Shown here: piece by piece, positions 24,601 to 38,048 of the stretch | How positions within the stretch are numbered: the first letter of the stretch is position 1 | Layout: each line of letters begins with the position of its first letter | Source: Xestospongia muta | Taxonomy: Eukaryota; Porifera; Demospongiae; Haplosclerida; Petrosiidae | Reading direction: 5' to 3' | Assembly: GCA_963693285.1 (NCBI GenBank) | Contig: OY848917.1 | Span: 10,912,192-10,976,191, forward strand | Length of the DNA: 64,000 nt | Notes under the pieces: model-generated | Seen by the model: only the letters and a program-made list of their open reading frames with translations | What the model was told of the DNA's origin: nothing | The model's database searches: none | Made by a program: the position numbers and the translations under genes

Positions 24601-25939
24601 CTAAACTCTTTCGATCAGCTTATTTAACCAGTTTTCACAGTTAATTTCTAATCTTTTTTAACTTTCAAAAAGCTCTAAACATTTTATTTTAGAGTTTTAA
24701 CCTATTTAGACTACTTTATTAGTATATTTAAGACAGATAAACTTACTAAACTCTTTAGATCAGCTTTTTTAACCAGTTTTCACAGTTAATTTCAAATCTT
24801 TTTGAACTTTTAAGAAGCTTTAACCTCTTTATTTTAGAGTTTTAACCTATTTAGACTACTTTATTAGTATATTTAAGAGAGATAAACTTACTAAACTCTT
24901 TCGATCAGCTTATTTAACCAGTTTTCACAGTTAATTTCTAATCTTTTTTAACCTTCAAAAAGGTCTAAACATTTTATTTTAGAGTTTTAACCTATATAGA
25001 CTACTTTATTAGTATATTTAAGACAGATAAACTTACTAAACTCTTTAGATCAGCTTATTTAACAAGTTTTCACAGTTAATTTCTAATCTTTTTTAACTTT
25101 CAAAAAGCTCTAAACACTTTATTTTAGTGTTTTAACCGATTTAGACTACTTTATTAGTATATTTAAGACAGATAAACTTACTAAACTCTTTAGATCAGCT
25201 TTTTCAACCAGTTTTCACAGTTAATTTCTAATCTTTTTGAACTTTTAAGAAGCTTTAACCTCTTTATTTTACAGTTTTAACCTATTTAGACTACTTTATT
25301 AGTATATTTAAGACAGATAAACTTACTAAACTCTTTAGATCAGCTTATTTAACCAGTTTTAACCGTTAATTTCTAATCTTTTTTAACTTTCAAAAAGCTT
25401 TAAACTCTTTATTTTAGAGTTTTAACCTATTTAGACTACTTTATCAGTATATTTAAGACAGATAAACTTACTAAAGTCTTTCCATCAGCTTATTTAACCA
25501 GTTTTCACAGTTAATTTCTAATCTTTTTTAACTTTCAAAAAGCTCTAAACTCTTTATTTTAGAGTTTTAACCTATTTAGACTACTTTATTAGTATATTTA
25601 AGACAGATAAACTTGCTAAACTCTTTAGATCAGCTTATTTAACCAGTTTTCACAGTTAATTTCTAATCTTTTTTAACTTTCAAAAAGCTCTAAACTCTTT
25701 ATTTTAGAGTTTTAACCTATTTAGACTTCTTCATTAGTATATTTAAGACAGATAAACTTACTAAACTCTTTAGATCAGCTTATTTAACCAGTTTTCACAC
25801 TTAATTTCTAATCGTTTTTAACTTTCAAAAAGCTCTAAACACTTTATTTTAGAGTTTTAACCTATTTAGACTACTTTATTAGTATATTTAAGACAGATAA
25901 ACTTACTAAACTCTTTAGATCAGCTTATTTCACCAGTTT
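21633..25939 (+). repeat. Mosaic satellite segment between HORs B and C
   Basis: About 30 monomers with no single long offset. The first part, to about 23.3 kb, reuses HOR B variants (TGAACTTATTTAACC, AACAATATATTTTAG, CACATTATTTTAGTC). From about 23.4 kb the variants are those of HOR C: TTATTTCACCAG, CTAAAGTCTTTCGATCAG, CTCTTTAACTCACC and AGCTTTTTTAACC. The CTCTTTAACTCACC monomer at 23881 recurs at 31988 (offset 8107) and 43437, so 23.8-25.7 kb is a shorter relative of 31.9-33.2 kb. This is the transition between two homogenised domains. Confidence 0.75.
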
Positions 25940-27823
25940 TCACAGTTAATTTCTAATCTTTTTTAACTTTCAAAAAGCTCTAAACTCTTTATTTTAGAGT
26001 TTTAACCTATTTAGACTACTTTATTAGTATATTTAAGACAGATAAACTTACTAAAGTCTTTCGATCAGCTTATTTAACCAGTTTCACAATTAATTTCTAA
26101 TCTTTTTTAACTTTCAAAAAGCTCTAAACTCTTTATTTTAGAGTTTTAACCTATTTAGACTACTTTATTAGTATATTTAAGACAGATAAACTTACTAAAC
26201 TCTTTTGATCAGCTTATTTAACCAGTTTTCACAGTTAATTTCTAATCTTTTTTAACCTTAAAAAAGGTCTAAACATTTTATTTTAGAGTTTTAACCTATT
26301 TAGACTACTTTATTAGTATATTTAAGACAGATAAACTTACTAAACTCTTTAGATCAGCTTATTTAACTAGTTTTCACAGTTAATTTCTAATCTTTTTTAA
26401 CTTTGAAAAAGCTCTAAACACTTTATTTTAGTGTTTTAACCTATTTAGACTACTTTATTAGTATATTTAACACAGATAAACTTACTAAACTCTTTAGATC
26501 AGCTTTTTTAACCCGTTTTCACACTTAATTTCTCATCTTTTTGAACTTTTAATAAGCTTTAACCTATTTATTTTACGGTTTTAACCTATTTAGACTACTT
26601 TATTAGTATATTTAAGACAGATAAACTTACTAAAGTCTTTCCATCAGCTCATTTAACCAGTTTTCACAGTTAATTTCTAATCTTTTTTAACTTTCAAAAA
26701 GCTCTAAACTCTTTATTTTAGAGTTTTAACCTATTTAGACTACTTTATTAGTATATTTAAGACAGATAAACTTGCTAAACTCTTTAGATCAGCTTATTTA
26801 ACCAGTTTTCACAGTTAATTTCTAATCTTTTTTATCTTTCAAAAAACTCTAAACACTTTATTTTAGTCTTTTAACCTATTTAGACTACTTTATTAGTATA
26901 TTTAAGACAGATAAACTTACTAAACTCTTTAGAACAGCTTATTTAACCTATTTTCACAGTTAATTTCTAATCTTTTTTAACTTTCAAAAAGCTCTAAACT
27001 CTTTATTTTAGAGTTTTAACCTATTTAGACTACTTTATTAGTATATTTAAGACAGATAAACTTACTAAACTCTTTAGATCAGCTTATTTCACCAGTTTTC
27101 ACAGTTAATTTCTAATCTTTTTTAACTTTCAAAAAGCTCTAAACTCTTTATTTTAGAGTTTTAACCTATTTAGACTACTTTATTAGTATATTTAAGACAG
27201 ATAAACTTACTAAACTCTTTAGATCAGCTTATTTCACCAGTTTTCACAGTTAATTTCTAGTCTTTTTTAACTTTCAAAAAGCTCTAAACTCTTTATTTTA
27301 GAGTTTTAACCTATTTAGACTTCTTTATTAGTATATTTAAGAGAGATAAACTTTCTAAACTCTTTAGATCAGCTTATTTAACCAGTTTTCACACTAAATT
27401 TCTAATCTTTTTTAACTTTCAAAAAGCTCTAAACACTTTATTTTAGAGTTTTAACCTATTTAGACTACTTTATTAGTATATTTAAGAGAGATAAACTTAC
27501 TAAACTCTTTAGACCACATTATTTAACCAGTTTTTACAGTTAATTTCTAATCTTTTTTAACTTTCAAAAAGCTCTAAACACTTTATTTTAGTCTTTTAAC
27601 CTATTTAGACTACTTTATTAGTATATTTAAGACAGATAAACTTACTAAACTCTTTAGAACAGCTTATTTAACCTATTTTCACAGTTAATTTCTAATCTTT
27701 TTTAACTTTCAAAAAGCTCTAAACACTTTATTTTAGTCTTTTAACCTATTTAGACTACTTTATTAGTATATTTAAGACAGATAAACTTACTAAACTCTTT
27801 AGAACAGCTTATTTAACCTATTT
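25940..27823 (+). repeat. 1884-bp tandem duplication, copy 1
   Basis: Thirteen monomers. The GTTTCACAATTAATTTC variant at 26081 recurs at 27965 and TTTATCTTTCAAAAAACTC at 26831 recurs at 28715, both at offset 1884. Also shared are TTTTACGGTTTTAACC, TCTTTCCATCAGCTC and GACCACATTATTTAACC. The start is placed where TTATTTCACCAG (25927) differs from TTATTTAACCTA in the second copy. Confidence 0.82.
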
Positions 27824-29555
27824 TCACAGTTAATTTCTAATCTTTTTTAACTTTCAAAAAGCTCTAAACTCTTTATTTTAGAGTTTTAACCTATTTAGAC
27901 TACTTTATTAGTATATTTAAGACAGATAAACTTACTAAAGTCTTTCGATCAGCTTATTTAACCAGTTTCACAATTAATTTCTAATCTTTTTTAACTTTCA
28001 AAAAGCTCTAAACTCTTTATTTTAGAGTTTTAACCTATTTAGACTACTTTATTAGTATATTTAAGACAGATAAACTTACTAAACTCTTTTGATCAGCTTA
28101 TTTAACCAGTTTTCACAGTTAATTTCTAATCTTTTTTAACCTTAAAAAAGGTCTAAACATTTTATTTTAGAGTTGTTATCTATTTAGACTACTTTATTAG
28201 TATATTTAAGACAGATAAACTTACTAAACTCTTTAGATCAGCTTATTTAACTAGTTTTCACAGTTAATTTCTAATCTTTTTTAACTTTCAAAAAGCTCTA
28301 AACACTTTATTTTAGTGTTTTAACCTATTTAGACTACTTTATTAGTATATTTAAGACAGATAAACTTACTAAACTCTTTAGATCAGCTTTTTTAACCAGT
28401 TTTCACACTTAATTTCTCATCTTTTTGAACTTTTAATAAGCTTTAACCTATTTATTTTACGGTTTTAACCTATTTAGACTACTTTATTAGTATATTTAAG
28501 ACAGATAAACTTACTAAAGTCTTTCCATCAGCTCATTTAACCAGTTTTCACAGTTAATTTCTAATCTTTTTTAACTTTCAAAAAGCTCTAAACTCTTTAT
28601 TTTAGAGTTTTAACCTATTTAGACTACTTTATTAGTATATTTAAGACAGATAAACTTGCTAAACTCTTTAGATCAGCTTATTTAACCAGTTTTCACAGTT
28701 AATTTCTAATCTTTTTTATCTTTCAAAAAACTCTAAACACTTTATTTTAGTCTTTTAACCTATTTAGACTACTTTATTAGTATATTTAAGACAGATAAAC
28801 TTACTAAACTCTTTAGAACAGCTTATTTAACCTATTTTCACAGTTAATTTCTAATCTTTTTTAACTTTCAAAAAGCTCTAAACTCTTTATTTTAGAGTTT
28901 TAACCTATTTAGACTACTTTATTAGTATATTTAAGACAGATAAACTTACTAAACTCTTTAGATCAGCTTATTTCACCAGTTTTCACAGTTAATTTCTAAT
29001 CTTTTTTAACTTTCAAAAAGCTCTAAACTCTTTATTTTAGAGTTTTAACCTATTTAGACTACTTTATTAGTATATTTAAGACAGATAAACTTACTAAACT
29101 CTTTAGATCAGCTTATTTCACCAGTTTTCACAGTTAATTTCTAATCTTTTTTAACTTTCAAAAAGCTCTAAACTCTTTATTTTAGAGTTTTAACCTATTT
29201 AGACTTCTTTATTAGTATATTTAAGAGAGATAAACTTTCTAAACTCTTTAGATCAGCTTATTTAACCAGTTTTCACAGTTAATTTCTAATCTTTTTTAAC
29301 TTTCAAAAAGCTCTAAACACTTTATTTTAGAGTTTTAACCTATTTAGACTACTTTATTAGTATATTTAAGAGAGATAAACTTACTAAACTCTTTAGACCA
29401 CATTATTTAACCAGTTTTCACAGTTAATTTCTAATCTTTTTTAACTTTCAAAAAGCTCTAAACACTTTATTTTAGTCTTTTAACCTATTTAGACTACTTT
29501 ATTAGTATATTTAAGACAGATAAACTTACTAAACTCTTTAGAACAGCTTATTTAA
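27824..29555 (+). repeat. 1884-bp tandem duplication, copy 2 (incomplete)
   Basis: Tracks copy 1 at +1884 until about 29555, where copy 1 has GAACAGCTTATTTAACCTATTTTCACAG and this copy has GAACAGCTTATTTAACCAGTTTTCACAC. A private difference is AGTTGTTATCTATTTAG near 28172. Its right half is also the start of the first 10-kb HOR C copy, so the two duplications are nested. Confidence 0.78.
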
Positions 29556-30010
29556 CCAGTTTTCACACTTAATTTCTAATCTTTTTTAACTTTCAAAAAG
29601 CTCTAAACTCTTTATTTTAGAGTTTTTACCTATTTAGACTACTTTATTAGTATATTTAAGACAGAATAACTTACTAAACTCTTTAGATCACCTTATTTCA
29701 CCAGTTTTCACAGTTAATTTCTAATCTTTTTTAACTTTCAAAAAGCTCTAAACACTTTATTTTAGAGTTTTAACCTATTTAGACTACTTTATTAGTATTT
29801 TTAAGACAATAAACTTACTAAACTCTTTAGAACAGCTTATTTAACCTATTTTCACAGTTAATTTCTAATCTTTTTTAACTTTCAAAAAGCTCTAAACTCT
29901 TTATTTTAGAGTTTTAACCTATTTAGACTACTTTATTAGTATATTTAAGACAGATAAACTTACTAAACTCTTTAGATCAGCTTATTTCACCAGTTTTCAC
30001 AGTTAATTTC

Positions 30011-30040
30011 TAATCTTTTTTAAAGCTCTAAACTCGTTAT
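30011..30040 (+). other. 9-bp deletion inside a monomer
   Basis: The stretch after TAATCTTTTTT reads AAAGCTCTA instead of AACTTTCAAAAAGCTCTA, a loss of nine bases (CTTTCAAAA or an equivalent placement, joining short A runs). The matching monomer of HOR C copy 2, near 40150, is intact. It is one of the few indels above 2 bp that is not a whole monomer. It removes the A-run side of the main dyad but keeps CTCTAAA. Confidence 0.85.
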
Positions 30041-30374
30041 TTTAGAGTTTTAACCTATTTAGACTACTTTATTAGTATATTTAAGACAGATAAACTTACT
30101 AAACTCTTTAGATCAGCTTATTTAACCAGTTTTCACACTTAATTTCTAATCTTTTTTAACTTTCAAAAAGCTCTAAACTCTTTATTTTAGAGTTTTAACC
30201 TATTTAGACTTCTTTATTAGTATATTTAAGAGAGATAAACTTTCTAAACTCTTTAGATCAGCTTATTTAACCTATTTTCACAGTTAGTTTCTAATCTTTT
30301 TTAACTTTCAAAAAGCTCTAAACTCTTTATTTTAGACTTTTAACCTATTTAGACTACTTTATTAGTATATTTAA

Positions 30375-30665
30375 GACAGAATAACTTAATAAACTCTTTA
30401 GATCACCTTATTTCACCAGTTTTCACAGTTAATTTCTAATCTTTTTTAACTTTCAAAAAGCTCTAAACTCTTTATTTTAGAGTTTTAACCTATTTAGACT
30501 TCTTCATTAGTATATTTAAGACAGATAAACTTACTAAACTCTTTAGATCAGCTTATTTAACCAGTTTTCACACTTAATTTCTAATCGTTTTTAACTTTCA
30601 AAAAGCTCTAAACACTTTATTTTAGAGTTTTAACCTATTTAGACTACTTTATTAGTATATTTAAG
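30375..30665 (+). repeat. Two monomers present only in HOR C copy 1
   Basis: Between the AAACTTTCTAAAC monomer (30241) and the AGTCTTTCAA monomer (30973), copy 1 has two more monomers than copy 2. The extra material carries AGAATAACTTAATAAAC, GACTTCTTCATTAG and AATCGTTTTTAAC. The last two variants also occur together near 25726-25813, so these monomers either were lost from copy 2 or were moved in from the 25.8-kb lineage. Confidence 0.65.
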
Positions 30666-33600
30666 ACAGATAAACTTACTAAACTCTTTAGATCAGCTTA
30701 TTTCACCAGTTTTCACAGTTAATTTCTAATCTTTTTTAACTTTCAAAAAGCTCTAAACTCTTTATTTTAGAGTTTTAACCTATTTAGACTACTTTATTAG
30801 TATATTTAAGACAGATAAACTTACTAAACTCTTTAGAACAGCTTATTTAACCTATTTTCACAGTTAATTTCTAATCTTTTTTAACTTTCAAAAAGCTCTA
30901 AACTCTTTATTTTAGAGTTTTAACCTATTTAGACTACTTTATTAGTATATTTAAGACAGATAAACTTACTAAAGTCTTTCAATCAGCTTATTTAATCAGT
31001 TTTCACAGTTAATTTCTAATCTTTTTTAACTTTCAAAAAGGTCTAAAAATTTTATTTTAGAGTTTTAACCTATTTAGACTTCTTTATTAGTATATTTAAG
31101 ACAAATAAACTTACTAAACTCTTTAGATCAGCTTATTTAACCAGTTTTCACACTTAATTTCTAATCTTTTTTAACTTTCAAAAAGCTCTAAACACTTTAT
31201 TTTAGAGTTTTAACCTATTTAGACTACTTTATTAGTATATTTAAGACAGATAAACTTACTAAACTCTTTAGACCACCTTATTTAACCAGTTTTCACAGTT
31301 AATTTCTAATCTTTTTTAACTTTCAAAAAGCTCTAAACACTTTATTTTAGAGTTTTAACCTATTTAGACTACTTTATTAGTATATTTAAGACAGATAAAC
31401 TTACTAAACTCTTTAGATCAGCTTATTTCACCAGTTTTCACAGTTAATTTCTAATCTTTTTTAACTTTCAAAAAGCTCTAAACTCTTTATTTTAGACTTT
31501 TAACCTATTTAGACTACTTTATTAGTATATTTAAGACAGATAAACTTACTAAACTCTTTAGAACAGCTTATTTAACCTATTTTCACAGTTAATTTATAAT
31601 CTTTTTTAACTTTCAAAAAGCTCTAAACTCTTTATTTTAGACTTTTAACCTATTTAGACTACTTTATTAGTATATTTAAGACAGATAAACTTACTAAACT
31701 CTTTAGATCAGCTTATTTCACCAGTTTTCACAGTTAATTTCTAATCTTTTTTAACTTTCAAAAAGCTCTAAACTCTTTATTTTAGACTTTTAACCTATTT
31801 AGACTACTTTATTAGTATATTTAAGAGAGATAAACTTACTAACGTCTTTCGATTAGCTTATTTAACCAGTTTCACAGTTAATTTCTAATCTTTTTTAACT
31901 TTCAAAAAGCTCTAAACTCTTTATTTTAGAGTTTTAACCTATTTAGACTACTTTATTAGTATATTTAAGACAGATAAACTTACTAAACTCTTTAACTCAC
32001 CTTATTTAACCACTTTTCACAGTTAATTTCTAATCTTTTTTAACTTTCAAAAAGCTCTAAACTCTTTATTTTAGAGTTTTAACCTATTCAGACTACTTTA
32101 TTAGTATATTTAAGACAGATAAACTTACTAAACTCTTTAGATCACCTTATTTAATCAGTTTTCACAGTTAATTTCTAATCTTTTTTAACTTTCAAAAAGG
32201 TCTAAACATTTTATTTTAGAGTTTTAACCTATTTAGATTACTTTATTAGTATATTTAAGACAGATAAACTTACTAAACTCTTTAGATCAGCTTATATAAC
32301 CAGTTTTCACACTTAATTTCTAATCTTTTTTAACTTTCAAAAAGCTCTAAACACTTTATTTTAGAGTTTTAACCTATTTAGACTACTTTATTAGTATATT
32401 TAAGACAGATAAACTTACTAAACTCTTGAGATCAGCTTTTTTAACCAGTTTTCACAGTTAATTTCTAATCTTTTTGAACTTTTAAGAAGCTTTAACCTCT
32501 TTATTTTAGAGTTTTAACCTATTTAGACTACTTTATTAGTATATTTAAGAGAGATAAACTTACTAAACTCTTTCTATCAGCTTATTTAACCAGTTTTCAC
32601 AGTTAATTTCTAATCTTTTTTAACCTTCAAAAAGGTCTAAACATTTTATTTTAGAGTTGTAACCTATTTAGACTACTTTATTAGTATATTTAAGACAGAT
32701 AAACTTACTAAACTCTTTAGATCAGCTTATTTAACAAGTTTTCACAGTTAATTTCTAATCTTTTTTAACTTTCAAAAAGCTCTAAACACTTTATTTTAGT
32801 GTTTTAACCTATTTAGACTACTTTATTAGTATATTTAAGACAGATAAACTTACTAAACTCTTTAGATCAGCTTTTTTAACCAGTTTTCACAGTTAATTTC
32901 TAATCTTTTTGAACTTTTAAGAAGCTTTAACCTCTTTATTTTACAGTTTTAACCTATTTAGACTACTTTATTAGTATATTTAAGACAGATAAACTTACTA
33001 AACTCTTTAGATCAGCTTATTTAACCAGTTTTCACCGTTAATTTCTAATCTTTTTTAACTTTCTAAAAGCTTTAAACTCTTTATTTTAGAGTTTTAACCT
33101 ATTTAGACTACTTTATTAGTATATTTAAGGCAGATAAACTTACTAAAGTCTTTCAATCAGCTTATTTAACCAGTTTTCACAGTTAATTTCTAATCTTTTT
33201 TAACTTTCAAAAAGCTCTAAACTCTTTATTTTAGACTTTTAAGCTATTTAGACTACTTTATTAGTATATTTACGACAGATAAACTTGCTAAACTCTTTAG
33301 ATCAGCTTATTTAACCATTTTTCCCAGTTAATTTCTAATCTTTTTTATCTTTCAAAAAACTCTAAACACTTTATTTTAGTCTTTTAACCTATTTAGACTA
33401 CTTTATTAGTATATTTAAGACAGATAAACTTACTAAACTCTTTAGAACAGCTTATTTAACCAGTTTTCACACTTAATTTCTAATCTTTTTTAACTTTCAA
33501 AAAGCTCTAAACTCTTTATTTTAGAGTTTTAACCTATTTAGACTACTTTATTAGTATATTTAAGACAGATAAACTTACTAAACTCTTTAGATCAGCTTAT

Positions 33601-35084
33601 TTCACCAGTTTTCACAGTTAATTTCTAATCTTTTTTAACTTTCAAAAAGCTCTAAACTCTTTATTTTAGAGTTTTAACCTATTTAGACTACTTTATTAGT
33701 ATATTTAACAGAGATAAACTTACTAAAGTCTTTCGATCAGCTTATTTAACCAGTTTCACAATTAATTTCTAATCTTTTTAACTTTCAAAAAGCTCTAAAC
33801 TCTTTATTTTAGAGTTTTAACCTATTTAGACCACTTTATTAGTATATTTAAGACAGATAAACTTACTAAACTCTTTCGATCAGCTTATTTAACCAGTTTT
33901 CACAGTTAATTTCTAATCTTTTTTAACTTTCAAAAAGCTCTAAACTCTTTATTTTAGAGTTTTAACCTATTTAGACTACTTTATTAGTATATTTAAGACA
34001 GATAAACTTGCTAAACTCTTTAGATCAGCTTATTTAACCAGTTTTCACAGTTAATTTCTAATCTTTTTTAACTTTCAAAAAGCTCTAAACACTTTATTTT
34101 AGTCTTTTAACCTATTTAGACTACTTTATTAGTATATTTAAGACAGATAAACTTACTAAACTCTTTAGAACAGCTTATTTAACCTATTTTCACAGTTAAT
34201 TTCTAATCTTTTTTAACTTTCAAAAAGCTCTAAACTCTTTATTTTAGAGTTTTAACCTATTTAGACTTCTTTATTAGTATATTTAAGACAGATAAACTTA
34301 CTAAACTCTTTAGATCAGCTTATTTCACCAGTTTTCACAGTTAATTTCTAATCTTTTTTAACTTTCAAAAAGCTCTAAACTCTTTATTTTAGAGTTTTAA
34401 CCTATTTAGACTACTTTATTAGTATATTTAAGAGAGATAAACTTACTAAAGTCTTTCGATCAGCTTATTTAACCAGTTTCACAATTAATTTCTAATCTTT
34501 TTTAACTTTCAAAAAGCTCTAAACTCTTTATTTTAGAGTTTTAACCTATTTAGACTACTTTATTAGTATATTTAAGACAGATAAACTTACTAAACTCTTT
34601 AGCTCACCTTATTTAACCAGTTTTCACAGTTAATTTCTAATCTTTTTTAACTTTCAAAAAGCTCTAAACTCTTTAATTTAGAGTTTTAACCTATTCAGAC
34701 TACTTTATTAGTATATTTAAGACAGATAAACTTACTAAACTCTTTAGATCACCTTATTTAATCAGTTTTCACAGTTAATTTCTAATCTTTTTTAACTTTC
34801 AAAAAGGTCTAAACATTTTATTTTAGAGTTTTAACCTATTTAGACTACTTTATTAGTATATTTAAGAGAGATAAACTTACTAAACTCTTTAGATCAGCTT
34901 ATTTAACCAGTTTTCACACTTAATTTCTAATCTTTTTTAACTTTCAAAAAGCTCTAAACACTTTATTTTAGAGTTTTAACCTATTTAGACTACTTTATTA
35001 GTATATTTAAGAGCGATAAACTTACTAAACTCTTTAGACCACCTTATTTAACCAGTTTTCACAGTTAATTTCTAATCTTTTTTA

Positions 35085-35115
35085 ACTTTCAAAATGCTCT
35101 AAACATTTTATTTTA
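35085..35115 (+). other. In-register two-monomer deletion junction
   Basis: In copy 1 a single monomer reads AAAATGCTCTAAACATTTTA. In copy 2 the left marker AAAATGCTC (46540) is followed by CACTTTAT, and CATTTTAT appears two monomers later (after 46831). The copy 1 monomer is therefore a hybrid: left part of one monomer, right part of the one two units on. The missing 290 bp accounts for the offset change from 11449 to 11739. The monomers seen in copy 2 also resemble 24.45-24.70 kb, so the longer form is probably ancestral. Confidence 0.75.
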
Positions 35116-36600
35116 GAGTTTTAACCTATTTAGACTACTTTATTAGTATATTTAAGACAGATAAACTTACTAAACTCTTTAGATCAGCTTTTTTAACCAG
35201 TTTTCACAGTTAATGTCCAATCTTTTTGAACTTTTAAGAAGCTTTAACCTCTTTATTTTAGAGTTTTAACCTATTTAGACTACTTTATTAGTATATTTAA
35301 GAGAGATAAACTTACTAAACTCTTTCGATCAGCTTATTTCACCAGTTTTCACAGTTAATTTCTAATCTTTTTTAACCTTCAAAAAGGTCTAAACATTTTA
35401 TTTTAGAGTTGTAACCTATTTAGACTACTTTATTAGTATATTTAAGACAGATAAACTTACTAAACTCTTTAGATCAGCTTTTTTAACCAGTTTTCACAGT
35501 TAATTTCCAATCTTTTTTAACTTTTCAAAAGCTTTAAAATCTTTATTTTAGAGTTTTAACCTATTTAGACTACTTTATTAGTATATTTAAGACAGATAAA
35601 CTTACTAAACTCTTTCCATCAGCTTATTTAACCAGTTTTCACAGTTAATTTCTAATCTTTTTTAACTTTCAAAAAGCTCTAAACATTTTATTTTAGAGTT
35701 TTAACCTATTTAGACTACTTTATTAGTATATTTAAGACAGATAAACTTACTAAACTCTTTAGATCAGCTTTTTAAACCAGTTTTCACAGTTAATTTCCAA
35801 TCTTTTTGAACTTTTAAGAAGCTTTAACCTCTTTATTTTACAGTTTTAACCTATTTAGACTACTTTATTAGTATATTTAAGACAGATAAACTTACTAAAC
35901 TCTTTAGATCAGCTTATTTAACCAGTTTTCACCGTTAATTTCTAATCTTTTTTAACTTTCAAAAAGCTTTAAACTCTTTATTTTAGAGTTTTAACCTATT
36001 TAGACTACTTTATTAGTATATTTAAGACAGATAAACTTACTAAAGTCTTTCGATCAGCTTATTTAACCAGTTTTCACAGTTAATTTCTAATCTTTTTTAA
36101 CTTTCAAAAAACTCTAAACACTTTATTTTAGTCTTTTAACCTATTTAGACTACTTTATAGGTATATTTAAGAGAGATAAACTTACTAAACTCTTTAGATC
36201 AGCTTATTTAACCAGTTTTCACAGTTAATTTATAATATTTTTAACTTTCAAAAAGCTCTAAACTCTTTATTTTAGAGTTTTAACCTATTTAGACTACTTT
36301 ATTAGTATATTTAAGACAGATAAACTTACTAAACTCTTTAGATCAGCTTATTTAACCAGTTTTCACAGTTAATTTTAATCTTTTTTAACTTTCAAAAAGC
36401 TCTAAACTCTTTATTTTAGAGTTTTAACCTATTTACACTACTTTATTAGTATATTTAAGACAGAATAACTTACTAAACTCTTTAGATCAGCTTATTTAAC
36501 CAGTTTTCACAGATAATTTCTATTCTTTTTTAACTTTCAAAAACCTCTAAACACTTTATTTTAGTCTTTTAACCTATTTAGACTACTTTATTAGTATATT

Positions 36601-38048
36601 TTAAATCAGATAAAGTTACTAAACTCTTTAGATCGCTTATTTAACCAGTTTTCACAGTTAATTTCTACTCTTTTTTAACTTTCAAAAAGCTCTAAACACT
36701 TTATTTTAGTTTTTTAACATATTTAGACTACTTTATTAGTATATTTAAGACAGATAAAGTTACTAAACTCTTTAGATCAACTTATTTAACCAGTTTTCAC
36801 AGTTAATTTCTAATCATTTTTAACTTTCAAAAAGCTCTAAACACTTTATTTTAGTCTTTTAACCTATTTAGACTACTTTATTAGTATATTTAAGACAGAT
36901 AAACTTACTAAACTCTTTAGATCAACTTATTTAACCAGTTTTCACAGTTAATTTCTAATCTTTTTGAACTTTTAAAAAGCTCTGAACTCTTTATTTTAGA
37001 GTTATAACCTATTTAGACTATTTTATTAGTATATTTAAGACAGATAAACTTGCTAAACTCTTTAGATCAGCCTATTTAACCAGTTTTCACAGTTAATTTC
37101 TAATCTTTTTTAACTTTCAAAAAACTCTAAACACTTTATTTTAGTCTTTTAACCTATATAGACTACTTTATTAGTATATTTAAGACAGATAAACTTACTA
37201 AACTCTTTAGATCAACTTATTTAACCAAATTTCACAGTTAATTTCTAAGATATTTTAACTTTCAAAAAGCTCTAAACTCTTCATTTTAGAGTTTTAACCT
37301 ATTTAGACTACTTTATTAGTATATTTATGACAGATAAACTTACTAAACTCTTTAGATCAGCTTATTTAACCAGTTTTCACAGTTAATTTCTAATCTTTTT
37401 TAACTTTCAAAATGCTCTAAACACTTTATTTTAGTTTTTAACCTATTTAGATTGCTGTATTTGTAAATTTAAAACAGATAAACTTACTAAACTCCTTAGA
37501 TCAGCTTATTTAACCAGTTTTCACAGTTAATTTCTAATCTTTTTTAACTTTTAAAAAGCTCAAAACTCTCTATTTTAGAGTTTTAACCTATTTAGACTAC
37601 TTTAATAGTATATTTAAGACAGATAAACTTACTAAACTCTTTAGATCAGCTTATTTAATCAGTTTTCACAGTTAATTTCTAATCTTTTTTAACTTTCAAA
37701 AAACTCTAAACACTTTATTTTAGTCTTTTAACCTGTTTAGACTACTTTATTAGCATATTTAAGACAGATAAACTTACTAAACTCTTTAGATCAGCTTATT
37801 TAACCAGTTTTCACAGTTAATTTTAATCTTTTTTAACTTTCAAAAAGCTCTAAACTCTTTATTTTAGAGTTTTAACCTATTTAGACTACTTTATTAGTAT
37901 ATTTAAGACAGAATAACTTACTAAACTCTTTAGATCAGCTTATTTAACCAGTTTTCACAGATAATTTCTAATCTTTTTTAACTTTCAAAAACCTCTAAAC
38001 ACTTTATTTTAGTCTTTTAACCTATTTAGACTACTTTATTAGTATATT
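36601..38048 (+). repeat. 1448-bp repeat in HOR C copy 1
   Basis: Ten monomers delimited by the TTAAATCAGATAAAGTTAC variant at 36601 and 38049. The matching interval further right is 48340-50077, 1738 bp or twelve monomers. The two-monomer difference lies near 36920-36965, where copy 1 passes directly from a GATCAACTTATTTAACC half to an ATCTTTTTGAACTTTTAAAAAG half; in the longer form these halves belong to monomers two units apart (48660 and 48985). This is a second hybrid monomer made by deletion. Confidence 0.72.
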
